Shown piece by piece: positions 33,501-45,240 of a stretch of 64,000 bases of DNA. Source of the DNA: Acanthococcus lagerstroemiae (lineage: Eukaryota > Arthropoda > Insecta > Hemiptera > Eriococcidae). The notes below the pieces were generated by a model. The model had not been told where the DNA came from. It worked only from the letters and a program-made list of their open reading frames with translations, and ran no database searches. Location: positions 71,784,101 to 71,848,100 of the forward strand of contig CM063106.1 in NCBI GenBank assembly GCA_031841125.1, read 5' to 3'. Each line of letters begins with the position of its first letter. Position 1 is the stretch's first letter. The translations under genes were made by a program, and so were the position numbers.

Positions 33501-36500
33501 CCAATTATGGCAGTTGAAATGTGGAAATAAAAGGTATTTCACTAAACCAAATTTTATCGTAATAAAAAACATTGCAGAAATTTCTATTTTTTCCATTTGA
33601 TCAAGAAATTTTTAAATAAACGAGATAAGAGCGTGAGGCCAATATGTGGGTACGAATTGTGAGGAGTATTCATTAGGGTGTTATTTCCGCAAATGAATTG
33701 TTGCGTCGCGGGTAACTTTCATTGAAAACTGGAGAAATATGGGAATTTTCGATACAAAATTTCTAACAAATTTGATTTTGTGAACAACCAGTAGAATCTA
33801 ACCGATGATTTTTTCGGTGATTCTTTTGGAACTGCCCTCTATTATTGCCAAAAAGATCCATAAATCTATTGCAGTCATGACCCGCCTGGAAATCGTGGGG
33901 TCAGCCCGAATTCCGGCATCGGCGCCAGATATACGCCAAATTTACCCTAGATTCTGGCGTAAATCGAGCACCAATCAAAAATTGGCGCTCAATTGGTGCC
34001 AGGCGCCATAGTTGGGCCAAATATACGCCGGCCCCAACTGGCCCAAAATTCCGGCAACGGCGCTTGCATGTATTTCAAATGGGAAGGCGCTAGCACCAAA
34101 CTGGCGTAAATTTGACGCTGGCTCCACGATTTCCAGGCGGGGAGACAACAAATTTTAACATGTTGTAGAGGAAAATTGTATTTTTTTTTTCTTATGGGAA
34201 ATCCTACGATAGATTTCAACCTCGTTGGGGACCAGCTTTACCCCCCCCCCCTCCCTTCGAAAAGAATGACTATCGAATTATTATATTAAAATACACCACT
34301 TTTTCTCATTATTGTACAAATTGAAAAAATTAATTAAGAAAATAGTACTCTGGAGAATTTGCTTGGTATTTGCCAATTGAGGATCTAACTGCGTATCAAT
34401 GAAACTAACTGATGAAAAAATATTTCGAGGGACTCGAGTTCTTTCTTTGGTACGTCCTAGCAGCTTATTTTTCATCCTGAAAGAAAAGTAGATAATTTTC
34501 TTCTGTTGACTACACCTCTGTCTCTACTAAAGTAATAATTTATTCTATTGACCATTCTTCAATTCCCTCAAAAAAGAGAGTAAGTAAATCTACATGGTTT
34601 CAGGATTAGCTGTCTCTTGATCTGATTAAATCATTTACTCTGGAATACTTTTTATAAGCATACATTTTTGAATTGGAGTTGATTTAAGTCAATATTACTG
34701 GAATGCAATGAGTAAATAGCGAAGTGATTTAAGGATTGAAAACCTTTCCGGGGCGAAGAAAAAACGTTGTATCCACGTTTTGCTCAAAAAAGCTATTTTT
34801 CGTCCATAAATTGTCTGAAGAGGTCGAGACTCCTCCCCAGAACTTTGACGTCCTTACGCACCTGGAATGTACGAGTATAATGTCTTGTATAGCCTACTCC
34901 TTCCTTTCCAATCAATAGATAATAAAATTTTATTTTACTTTACTTTTTCCAGAAAAAATGTATTTCACTTTAGAACTAGAGTGGGTGAAAATAGAATTTG
35001 TTGCAAATGAAAATGAAAGTGATGCCAGCCAGCCTGTCACATTTCGAGTAAAAATTTACTAAAATTGGACGGATGGGACCCTTAGTGGTTCTTTTTGGTA
35101 AAAAGTGGATTTATTATTCCTGTATATCCTATTCTTGTAATTTATTTATTTATTATTATTATTATTTTTTTGATGAAGTTTGGGCATTTATTTCATTGAT
35201 GAAATACTGGGGATTTGGATATAAAGGAGGAACTATGCTTGCAACTATGCTTGCAAAGGAAGACTTTCTAAACTGTTAACTAAATTTATACCTCGTAGCA
35301 TAGGAGCACTGGCCTATGAGAATTCAGAGTAGCAAAAATGATTAATATTTTGAGCATCGTTTTAAGCTTCAATGCCTTTTGGAATAACCGCTTGTGTGAC
35401 ACTAATACAATATCGAAATATTTAAGAGGGCTGTAAACAAGATCATCAATAAACACAAAAAGTAGAATTGTTATTCTCTACCCTCCTCCTCCACTGGTTA
35501 ATCTTTCAACGGCTTCAAAAACATCCCTTTTTATATTATTATTAACTTTTACTTGGAACAACTTATTTGCAGGTGTCCTATCCCATATGTTTTAAAATGA
35601 TTAGTACAAACGCTCCTTGTACTTATTTCGCATGTGAGTTATTCCAATTATTCCTCGTTCTTGAGGGAAATTATAATGCGGAGAAAAGGTTTTTGATTAT
35701 GTAATTTGGCAGTTTTAAGGAGCGAACTAAGCAAAACATTGTATACATGTATATTCATGTAAGGATTCGATGGCTTTGGGTTCACACTTATGTTTTGTTC
35801 AAAATACAAAATTGTTGAAAATCTGAGCTTAAATTTTTCGACTGATGCATTCATTTTAGTGAATTATTTAGGAACTATTCATGTTTTATGTGCGAAAAAA
35901 CAAACTGTGTCAAATTCAAGACCAGAATTCGTCTGTGGGAGGGACTACATGGTATTGACTCCTAAAAAGCGATAAAAAACACATTTGCGAGCGAAGGGAG
36001 CAATATTTTTTCAAACTTTTGAGAATTCCCATGAAAGAATTATATTTTTGATAATTATGAGAGAGGATCATTCCCCAAATCCACTCCCTTAAAACCAGCT
36101 ATAAACGGCACTTCCCCTTCTTTATTCACTGTATTTGCAGATCAGTATTCCTTTTTTTTTTCTTCTTTTTACTTCCTCATGTACTGTTTAGTTTCATAAT
36201 TTAATCTTGGTCCAGTTAATTCTAATTCTTTTGATCAACCGGCGTATAACTAGGCATTAATCGCACACATTTTGCGTCTAACTTTTTGGAGGTTAAAGAC
36301 AATGTGAGAACACAACGTATAATCGCCAATTTCTGCAAACGTATTTCCATCGTGATAGCTGCTTGTGGTCTCAAGGAACCCATAACTGATGCTGAAATTA
36401 AAGATAAAGACAATTCAAATCTGTTCGAAGAAATGAGAGATTGTCTGCGGTACGTTTGTAGTAGTCTTCCGAAAAGCAGAACCCGTGACTGCATCGAAAA

Positions 36501-39500
36501 CTAATTTTCTTTGCATTCGCATTCTCTATCACGATGGGATGCGTAACCTTTGTTTCCCGAACACGCCTTTGGATTTCGCAGACAACGTGACTAAAAAGCG
36601 ATATCTGTTTTTAATGATCCATGACGTTACATGTGATCATATGTATGTACAATGTCCATTAAACGGTTCAGTAATCTTGCTTTTGAGAGGCACGAGTTAA
36701 CGCGTGTTCAGAAGAACCGATAGAAACGGGACAGGCGTGATTTGATGACCTGCTTCTGGTCAATTTTTAGAACTGATATAGGTACTTATACTTTTAATTG
36801 TTTTTTTAAACTTTCACGATATATATTGGCTTGTTTTTGTGGTCTGTGATACCATCTTATCACGAGTTCACTTTTAATAATGGGAGCTTCCCTACCCAAT
36901 GCGCAAAATCCCGCCAGTTACACAGGTAACTAAAAGGGAACCAAGGGTAACTGACGGGTTTCTGGGTAATCTGAGGGTAACCTAGGGTTGCAAATGAGTA
37001 ACTTTTCCGCGGGTAACTGATTGCGCATCTAGTAGACACCTATGGGCAGAGCTTTCAAATAGAAACTTGAGAGAAACTAGATAACTTCTAAATCTTCCAC
37101 TGTTGACCTAGATCTCCAACGATGAATTAAAGCCTAAGAACTCTATCATTCTGACATCTGCAGAGAAAATTATAGGCATGTGAAAGCTCTAGCGCAGCTT
37201 TCTACCAAAGAAACATTACCGGTTCATTATGATATACACTTACTTTTGGAGTTGAACTAATGATAAGTAAATTTTACCTATTTTCTCCAGGAGACAATAT
37301 AAGTTCAAGAAATTAGCCGGAGGCAATTGTCAAGTTTCACTGATGGTATTCCAAAGCTTGCTACAAGATCGATGTCAGACTGTCATGTGCGGCGCGATTG
37401 GCGACGATGAAGACGGGTTATTTGTCCACGAATACTTGACCAATAAATCTGTGAGAACAAAGTAAGTGTGTAAAAGAAACTGTCACATGACCTTATATCC
37501 TTCATAAGTATAAAAGGTAGTCGCGAAATTCCTCATCTAACTCATGGGTATGGGTGTTATAAAAACTAAATATTTCTCACGATTGAAAATGGAACTTAGG
37601 TACTTGGAGTGACTGAGAACTCATGAAGAGAAACATGAACAAGAATTGTCTGATTGATGGACGTGCCCGAATTGTAGCCGAAAATGTGATAGAGAGAGGT
37701 TCTCAGCCATTCTGAAAGCTAATTCGATGAAAATTCGCGACCAAATTACAAACAAGCCAGATTTTTCAGTCAATCACAAAAGTAAAGAAAATAAAATGTG
37801 CTTTCCAATTGCCTGAAAACTCTCATTGTTATTATTTTGGTCGCAAGCGGGCCGTAACTGATATGGTGTTTTCATCAGTAAGGAACCGGCGTGTGTTTCT
37901 TATTAATTTATATCTGAGAACCTACTACCTATTATTCCAATTGGTAAACTTTCAATGTGAGGTCGATGAGAAACACTTCGATAACATCTTTCATACATGA
38001 AGTCGAGAAAGTCTTATGGCTCGCGTATATTGCATCACGGCAGTACCTGTATTAAGATATAGAGTGTGTCCAAAGCAACCGAATTCCTAGTGTTACTGCG
38101 AGTTCACATATTCAAAATTTCTAATTGCTTCTTGAAATCAAACTTTCCGGCTATGTGGCAACTAAGCACTCCTTTCAATCTTTGCTCCCATGAAAGAACT
38201 CGGTGTACTAGAAAGCTACTTGCTAGTAGTGCAGTATAGCCTTTTCAACCTTATTGAATATTATTGACCACTAAAGAACTGAAATACTACCTACTTGTCA
38301 AAATTACTGATAGAAAGCCAAAAGCTGCTGGTCAGTAGTTCCAGCAGTGTACCTATTGATGTTATCACTCACAGAAAACAAATTATAGTTTCCAGAATAG
38401 ACTACTCATTCTAACAGTTTTCAGTAGTAACAACTTTAGAACGTTAAAACATTGGAGTCTACTATTTTTTAGTTCTTACTACTATAAACTGCTGTTCAGA
38501 GGTTGATGATAGTAGTACTATATTGATTATATTAACTAATGGATTTTTTGATCACTATTCTCTGTATTTGTGTTGTGCAAGAAACCTCTTGCTATGTGAA
38601 AATAGTTCATAGCTCGTTGAAATTGAAAAATCAAAACTCGGAGCTATGAAGCTCTGAAGCTCACCTATGCATAAACTGTTGCATATTTTGTATCTATAAA
38701 TGAAATTCTTGACAGTAACTGGCCTCCTATAGCTCATTCTGTTCACCAGTATGTAGTAAATTATGAGAAATAGTAATGCTTAGTTCCGCTATTAAAAAGC
38801 AGTGTTTATATACAAACAAGCACGGTAACTTGGGACAGGGGTACAATTTACTAGTGTGTGGTGGGACGTATGGCGATGCACGCATGCCAAAGTGGCCCCA
38901 GAGACACGGCACCCCCGGCCACAGGAACTACCCTTTCAAGTATCGCGTCAGTGACCGGAGGGACGCCTTGGGGGCCGGGCCCGAGCCCCCATTTCTACGT
39001 GCCGGAACGGTGCGCGCGTCCTACCAGGGCCACCATGGGGTTCCCTACTGACCGAGATCCGCACTCCCTGAGCGCTCGCCTGGAAATTTCAGGTCCCCCA
39101 CGGCCGGACGCGCTGCCTCTCTTCACTCACCCCTCACTTCATCGTCTTGGTCTGTGTGTTGACGCAGGCAGGTGGTGACGACGGGTGAGCCCTGCTGGTG
39201 GGTCCGCAGTGCAGCTGCAGCAGCTCTTCTCTAGGATGGTACAGAGTTCTCCTCCTGTTTGATGGTGTGGGCCCAGCTTGGTGAATCGCCGGCCCTCTGT
39301 CTCGACCACTCCATCTGCATCTTCTTCTTCATGATGGCCGAGACAAAGGCCGACATCCGGTCCCAACTGCTTCCGTTCTTCATCATCTCCGGGGACAGGA
39401 TTTTTTGTGTAAGCCGTGGTAACATTGGTTGCATACCCGCTAGCGCTCTAGTGTGTACGCAACCAATGTTACTGCAACTTACACAAAAAATGTGACATCT

Positions 39501-42472
39501 GTTCCAAATTGTGCCCCTGTCCCAAGTTACCATACTTTATGGTATAGTATGCTCACGTTAAGAAATCCAATTTTTTATCAAGAAAATTTTCAAAACAACG
39601 GTACACTGGTTGCATTCCTCTATTGTTAATGTTGTTTTAGGATTGTTTATGTTTTTTTGCAGGCAGAAACATTGGACTTCTTAACATGAACAGACTATAG
39701 TTCATTATCACCCTGCAGTAGGGAACTCTTCAAGTCTATTTCAGTACTTCTATTGTTCTGTAGTTTCCTACTAAAGTCACAATTAAAAGGTAGTAATTTA
39801 CTGCAGACTTTTCTATACTTCATTACTGGTGAATAGTCTAATGAGTTACTTAGGTGCTACTGATGTTCAACAGTTAACATTACTACTAATGTAAAAAGTA
39901 TCATAGTTCCCAATAGAAGAGGCTGTTCTAAGATAATGTACTTTCTTTAAATGCCGATTTCTCCTAATATGCGAGACCAAAATACATCAAAATTTGATGG
40001 AAGGTGGTTTGGACTGTCTACTATTATTCTCAAAGTCTTCCCTCGGTAATTAAAATTGTGAAGAAAAATCAAATGCGCCATCTTAAAACATGTGTTTCTA
40101 AGATGGCTCACCTTCAAATTTCAAATAAAAACGTACTCAAGCTACACTCACCTCGTTCAACTCTTTTTTAATTGCTTCAGTTGATAACATTTTGGCGGTT
40201 GTTGTTGCGCCATCTTGGGATAAGTTGCCTAAATCTATTCGAGAATTAAATAATAATTATTGATAAACAGTGACTCAGACTACAAATCTGATTATAGTTC
40301 ATTAGAAAGTAAATAAAATTTGGAATATAATGTAATATTCATACTTACATTTTGTAAAAATAAATTCAAGAACGCTTCCGGGATAAAACAGAGGAAACCA
40401 AATTTATACGCCTAAAAACAAGAACTTACTCTGCAAAAGTAAACCAATCGTCTGAGCGAGTGTTCATGATTACAAATGTTAAGAAGGCAAGGATGCGATG
40501 TACTAGGTCGGTGCAAAGTTAGTTTTTGACATCAGTGTTGCCAGTTAGCTAGTTGCGAGCCTTGTTCCTAGAGCAGCTAGAAAGCCCGAGTACTGACATC
40601 CACCATTTTTAGTCGCTTGGTGTCCAACGATTCACAATGGAAGCGCTGCGTGGAAGAACAGCCTTCGATCAATGTGTATTTCTTTTTTCTTATAAGACGT
40701 AGAACCCCCCTTCCACACAGCGCTTCAATTCGATTCGCGGGACATTCTGCATAGTGATCGTAAATTTGTGAATCGTCGAGCACTAAGCGACTCAAAATGG
40801 CGGATATCAGTATTCGGGTGTTTCCTGGTGCTCTAACATTATTAGGTCCTAAGATTTACAGTAGTTCCCGGTACTGGCATTCAACAGTGAACTATGTACT
40901 GGCCTTTTATAGTTCATTACTGGATTGTTACCATTTCTACTATCGCAACTACTGAAAACTAGTGGTGCACTGCTCACTTCCAGTAGGTAGTTCAATTTTC
41001 AAAAACTACTGGTGGGAGACTAGTTTACTACTGAAATTGAGTTGCATTTTCCGCAATCTAAGTAGTATCTTTTATGCGGGCAGATTGAAAGAATGGCCAA
41101 ACTGAATTCAGTTGGAGACATAGAGAAGATCATTTTGATCTTGAAATCAAATAGATATAGTATCTGAGATCAAAAACAGATCATCAGACTATGATCTTTA
41201 ATAAAACGGATATTTTTCAAAATTTCCTGATAATCTGGTATGAAGATTATTCAGAATATAGTCAAAATTTTAATCTAAACATGAAAAATATTACCTGTTA
41301 TGATCTTTGTGATAGGATGATTATTTTTTCTCCAAATTATCTTTTAAACTATACTATGCAACTAAAAAAAAAAAAGTGAAATACGATTGCAGTTTGCAGC
41401 TTGAGCAGAAGGCGGAGGCTGCAACAGACTGCAACTTAAGTGTACCAATCAATGTACAATATATTTTTCAATAATATCACCGCACAGCAGTAGGGACGTA
41501 ATGAGGTACTTTCCGTGCCTGCGTTGAAAGAAAGAGAAAGAGAAAAAAACTGTCCCAAGCTGTTCTCTTATTGTATTTTCGTCACCACCCTAACCATGAG
41601 TTACCTGGAGTGCAAACGTTCCGATGTTCATTGATTTAGATAATCGCCATCATCGCAGATACGGTCAAAACCCATCCCCGCAATTTGCCTATACCAAACA
41701 TGCTCGCCATCGTTACGAATAGTTCACTAATCATACATTTCCTTTTCGCAGCTTTGATGTGATCGAGAACACGAAAACCGCCAAATGCGTCATCGCTGTC
41801 CACAAAGACCTGCGGACGATAGCCGTTATGAATGGTGTCGGTTCCGAGTACTCGTTGCAGCAATGCGACAACTTCAAACAGAAATTAAATCTCGCTATCT
41901 CCTCCACCATCGTCTTGTTCGAGGGCTTTTTCGTCGGATTCAGCTACGACATTGCCTTACCTATCATGCAGAAATGTAAAAGGAACGGCAATATTATAGC
42001 TTTGAATATATCCGCCGTTTACATAATCGATCATTTTTCAAATCAGTTCCTGCAGTGCTGGAAAAAGTGCGATATCTTAATTGGAAATCAAACCGAGTTT
42101 GATGCTTTATGCCGTGCTCTAAGACTGTCTTCGAAATCACCGATAGAGCGAGCGAAAATCGTGCAGAACATGATGCTATTGGAGAAAAGTTCCGGACGAT
42201 CTAAGCTGCCCGGCAAAGAAGAGTGGAAGAAAATCCTGATCGTTACGAATAACAAAGAGCCAGTTCACTGCGTGTATGGAGACAATATCCTAATCGAGTT
42301 CGATGTTCCTAGAGTGCTGGAGACTGACATCGTCGACACCAGCGGAGCTGGTGACTCGTTTCTCGGCGGATTTTTATACAGTTTAGTCAACGAAAATCCG
42401 ATTGAAAGGTGTCTGGAAATCGGCTGTTTGGTCTCCTCGAAGGTTATACAGCAGCATGGTTACGAAATATAA
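30518..42472 (+). CDS. Adenosine kinase 2, diverged paralogue
   Basis: Three coding exons on the plus strand: 30518-30684, 37291-37461 (171 nt) and 41752-42472 (stop TAA), joined by GT-AG introns of 6.6 and 4.3 kb, give 352 residues. Exon 2 has the same length and both intron phases are the same as in adenosine kinase 1. Motifs are FGIPTTDF, LAGGNCQVS, GNQTEF (NxxE) and DTSGAGDSFLGGFL with the catalytic Asp. The Asn that follows GGxxQ in adenosine kinase 1 and in vertebrate enzymes is Val here, so ribose binding may differ. An in-frame ATG at 30,437 would add 27 residues (MLRYSNTLIVNTFIKRL...) that look like a possible mitochondrial presequence; I prefer 30,518 because it matches the N-terminus of the paralogue. 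Confidence 0.9.
31505..31852 (+). repeat. Dispersed repeat, left arm of an inverted pair
   Basis: About 350 bases whose reverse complement recurs at 34,142-34,490. Landmarks shared by both are GATGAAAAATAA, ATTTGCAAATTCTCCRGAG, AAAAAGTGGTGTATTTT, a long G run and GAAATCTA. The two arms enclose a LINE remnant and a MITE in adenosine kinase 2 intron 1. Either two copies of one element in opposite orientation or the ends of one large element. Confidence 0.7.
31853..31965 (+). repeat. GC-rich fragment shared with the 38.8-kb element
   Basis: GACGTATGGCGATGCACGCA and about 90 following bases match 38,866-38,960, the left part of the GC-rich passenger inside the MITE at 38,824-39,531. The match ends at GGAGGGAC. 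So the passenger exists outside that MITE. Confidence 0.65.
32318..33160 (-). pseudogene. Non-LTR retrotransposon reverse transcriptase fragment
   Basis: A 280-codon minus-strand frame with LINE RT features: LTNLRFADGIVLIA at the catalytic site, LTMNLSKTKF, a YRYLG step, VMPVLTYGAQTWSFTKKQ and RLTNTQNAMLRSILGF. The catalytic motif F/YADD reads FADG, so the second metal-binding Asp is lost and the protein cannot be an active RT. The N-terminal half of the RT and the endonuclease are absent. Lies antisense in adenosine kinase 2 intron 1. Confidence 0.88.
33881..34141. mobile_element. 261-base MITE, CCCGCCTGGAAATCGTGG ends
   Basis: Inverted ends of about 28 bases (CCCGCCTGGAAATCGTGG...) with few mismatches. 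The interior repeats GGCGC, TACGCC and ATTGGTGC words in both senses. Non-coding. It abuts the right arm of the 31.5/34.5-kb inverted pair. Confidence 0.78.
34142..34490 (-). repeat. Dispersed repeat, right arm of an inverted pair
   Basis: Reverse-complement partner of 31,505-31,852; see that entry. The two arms differ noticeably, so the duplication is old. Confidence 0.7.
34491..36892. other. Adenosine kinase 2 intron 1, middle part
   Basis: AT-rich intron with no recognised element. Open frames here, including one at 36,286-36,504, show no recognised domain and no consistent splice context. Confidence 0.4.
36893..37033 (-). repeat. GTTACCC-rich element, single inverted copy
   Basis: Reverse complement of one unit of 26,725-26,998. 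It shows the inverted ends more clearly: TGCGCAAAATCCCGCCAGTT at the left and GTAACTGATTGCGCAT at the right. About 140 bases; it lies 260 bases before adenosine kinase 2 exon 2. Confidence 0.75.
38040..38560. repeat. AGTAGT/ACTACT-rich block
   Basis: Words such as AGTAGT, CTACTG and CAGTAGTT in both senses recur densely. Similar texture appears at 39,700-39,925 and 40,855-41,060. The three pieces may be one older element split by the insertions at 38,824-39,531 and 40,585-40,818. This is in adenosine kinase 2 intron 2. Confidence 0.45.
38824..39531. mobile_element. 708-base MITE with GC-rich passenger
   Basis: Ends are 26-base inverted repeats with one mismatch (GGTAACTTGGGACAGGGG...). From about 38,860 to 39,400 the interior is markedly GC-rich compared with everything around. 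It contains open frames on both strands, among them a minus-strand stretch with SAFVSAIMKKKMQMEW. A second palindrome (ends TTTTTTGTGTAAG, inner GTAACATTGGTTGC) sits at 39,402-39,494. The passenger's left part also occurs at 31,853-31,965. No transposase is recognised. Confidence 0.75.
40585..40818. mobile_element. 234-base foldback MITE
   Basis: Nearly the whole element pairs with itself. Ends of about 53 bases (CCCGARTACTGAYATCC..., TAGTCGCTT and ACGATTCACAA) differ at about eight positions. A second inverted pair follows (GAAGCGCTGYGTGGAAG and its complement). The loop holds a T-rich run. Confidence 0.8.
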
Positions 42473-43229
42473 CCAGAGATCCCTAAATGGTCTTCAAAAC
42501 CACACGGTTTTTGAGGACTTCGCGACTGTGAGAATTTAAGACTTGACGGTATTATTTTATAAATATTTGTATTTGTACGAAACAGACAATTTTTATAATA
42601 CACAAACTAATTATTATTTCTAGCAGTAAACATGTAAATAGGAAGATCTTTGGTAATATTCTTAGTACGAATATTTACTTAATTTATACACTATTTACAA
42701 ATTATAATTTACACGATTATTTACGTATTCTTACATAATATGTAATCAGGTAAATTATATTTTGTACAGAACTTAGTTTCGTAGGTAATATTTTAGACGG
42801 AGTGAATTGGTATTTTCTGTCATACGATGAATATTGCTCTTAATTCGCACAATATACTCGATCCAGAACTGCAGCCAAAGATGGACAAAAGACGTTTCGA
42901 TCGTATGTTTTATAGTACCATAAATGGTTTCGAATGATTACAGCCTACATGTATGGTATCCAACGATAACAAAATACTAAATTTGAGAAATAAAAACAAA
43001 TAAGATACACGTATATAGATTCCCTCTTGATTTTGGAAACTTTTCTGGATACAATCTGGATTGAGCAATTAGCATCGTTCTGATGAGACATGTGCATGGC
43101 GAGATGTAGGTTCATAAATGAAATGGAGACTGGGGGGATTACTATAGTATTTTTTAGTATTAATTGTTTCAATCTGTCAATGGAATTTGAATTTCAGGGG
43201 AGAAACTTGGAAACAGCTTAGATTCCAGT
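42473..43229. other. Adenosine kinase 2 3' flank
   Basis: AT-rich 3' UTR and flank. No certain polyadenylation signal and no repeat identified. Confidence 0.4.
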
Positions 43230-43416
43230 ACCGTCAACTGGGGTAATATTGGACATTTGTGGTAATATTGGCTCCTCATAACTTGTAGGAGCGCTAGTAT
43301 CATTACCAGTAAAAGACACTGATGGTAATATCGATTATTCATAACTTGTTGTAGGAGCGCTAATATCGTTATCAGTTAACAAGTCATGAGTGGCCGATAT
43401 TACCCCAGGAGACAGT
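43230..43416. mobile_element. 187-base MITE with GGGGTAATAT ends
   Basis: The inverted ends (ACYGTCWMCTGGGGTAATAT) match at about 19 of 23 positions. Inside, ATAACTTGT with GTAGGAGCGCTARTATC is present twice as a direct repeat about 65 bases apart. Non-coding. Confidence 0.7.
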
Positions 43417-44539
43417 AATTAATTTTCATGCGCTTGGATCAAAATATAGGTATCTGATTTGCGGGGTAGCCAAACTTTTTGCCATTTGCTTACGTGTTAA
43501 CAGAAAGTTAAACTGTTACATTCGCACTGGCAAAGTTCAAAACAGACTTTTCAAGGTCAAAATGCTGGCAACTCAGGTAGTTTTCTGCTAACATGAGGAC
43601 TATTGGCATTTTATTAGGCAGTTTGCCGAAAAATGTCAAGTTCGTTAAAAAAAAATCTGCCACTACGCGAATCGGGCATGCACACAGATGTGCTGTATAA
43701 GATGACAAAAGCTTCTAGTAGCCGCTACCATCTGTGATCCAGTTGTTTTCTGAAGGTCGCATGAAAAACGTAATCAAGTTCGAGTTTATGATTTTGGTAA
43801 CACTGAAATATGGACTGCTAGGGCGAAAAGCCTTACTTTGATTTTTAATATTTTGTATTAGGACATGAATCAACTGAAGAGCTAAATGACTAACTGGTAT
43901 AAAAGATTTTTAAAAAAATCACAATCTAGCCAGCTGGTAACTTTAGAAATATCAAGCATTTTTTTGTTGTCATTTTTAGGAAGACATTATTACATTTTCA
44001 TTACATTAGCCTGAAAAGACAACAACGAAAAAGACCAAACTGCTCTGACAGATCTGAGAACTTTCCTTTTCACAAATTACTTCACTTTGCATGTTTTATT
44101 AATTTTATTATTATTATTATTATTTTTTTTTTCAATTCGTCTTTATTAAAAAAAAAAAATTGATTTTCACGGAATTTTGTCGTTCATTTTGATTAAAAAA
44201 ATAAATTATTTCTTTTAAATTTTCTTTTTATTGCGAGAAGAAACATAGGATAGGAAAAATATAGAATAAAAGAGACAAAGAAACAAAATGACGGGTTACC
44301 TAGATCAAGAAGGAAGACAGAAATAAAAAATTATTCATAATTTATCTAAGAAAATAGATTTTGCTCTTAATATCTCACGAAATTCTAAGAAAAGAAAATC
44401 ATAATTCTTTCAAATTATTCCCAGTTCTAATTTACTTAAAAGTGGAAAACATTTTTTTTATTGTACACCGAAGTCCGTGAGAAACGTCTTAAGCTTTGAA
44501 TTGAGCCAGTGCGTGCAAGAAGGGCGTATATATCAGACA
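43417..44539. other. Intergenic, nothing recognised
   Basis: AT-rich with a TTA-triplet run near 44,107 and A/T homopolymers. No gene or element supported. Confidence 0.4.
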
Positions 44540-45240
44540 GGGATGTGAAAGAAGCTGGAAGCGAAAGCCGGAAGTTTTTATGTATTCTGATTCTGACTCA
44601 AATCGAGAAGCCGGTAGCCAATTCCAGTTGGAAGCCAGAAGCTGGAAGAGAAGTCTTTTGTTTATCGGCTTCTTTTTGGCTTCCAAGTTCCAACTCAGAG
44701 TCAGCATTTGGCCTAACTTGATTTATAAGAAAAGAGCTCATAAGCCCGATGCTTTAAAGTCTAAATAGATTATTTCATTTAAACTTGTTTTGTGCTTCTT
44801 ATTCTTTGGAAGGGGGGGGGGGCTTGAAAGATGCTAGAGATGAAATAAAGTGAAATGTCGGAAGCTAGAAGTCGGAAGCTGGAAGTTTTTCGAAATAACA
44901 GAAGCCAGAAGCCTGTTGCAGTGGTTATAATTATTACATTACGACACGAGAATAAATATAAAAAAACAATAAATTTGAGCACTCCAACATTTTAATATTC
45001 ATCGTAAGCTCGCGTCAACATTATTTGATAAAAACAACAGTACAGAGAGAGAGCCAGAAAAGAATGTAAAAAACGGATGAAACCGAATTATGCAGTGTAG
45101 CCACATATTGGTTTATGTAAATCTCACAAAGCCGGAAGTTTTTAAATTACAAAATTGAAAGATGTCGGAAGCTGGAAGCTTTATAAAATTATGGAAGCCA
45201 GAAGCCGGAAGAGAAGTTTTTTCAATAAGCTTCTCATCCT
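44540..45240. repeat. GAAGC/GCTTC-rich block
   Basis: Dense GAAGCTGGAAGC, GAAGCCGGAAG and their complements occur in three clusters (44,545-44,705; 44,858-44,915; 45,128-45,235). The same word texture appears in short pieces near 17,800-17,870 and 28,930-29,010. Imperfect self-complementarity is obvious (GAAGCCGGAAG against CTTCTTTTTGGCTTCC). Probably a dispersed foldback family. Confidence 0.5.
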
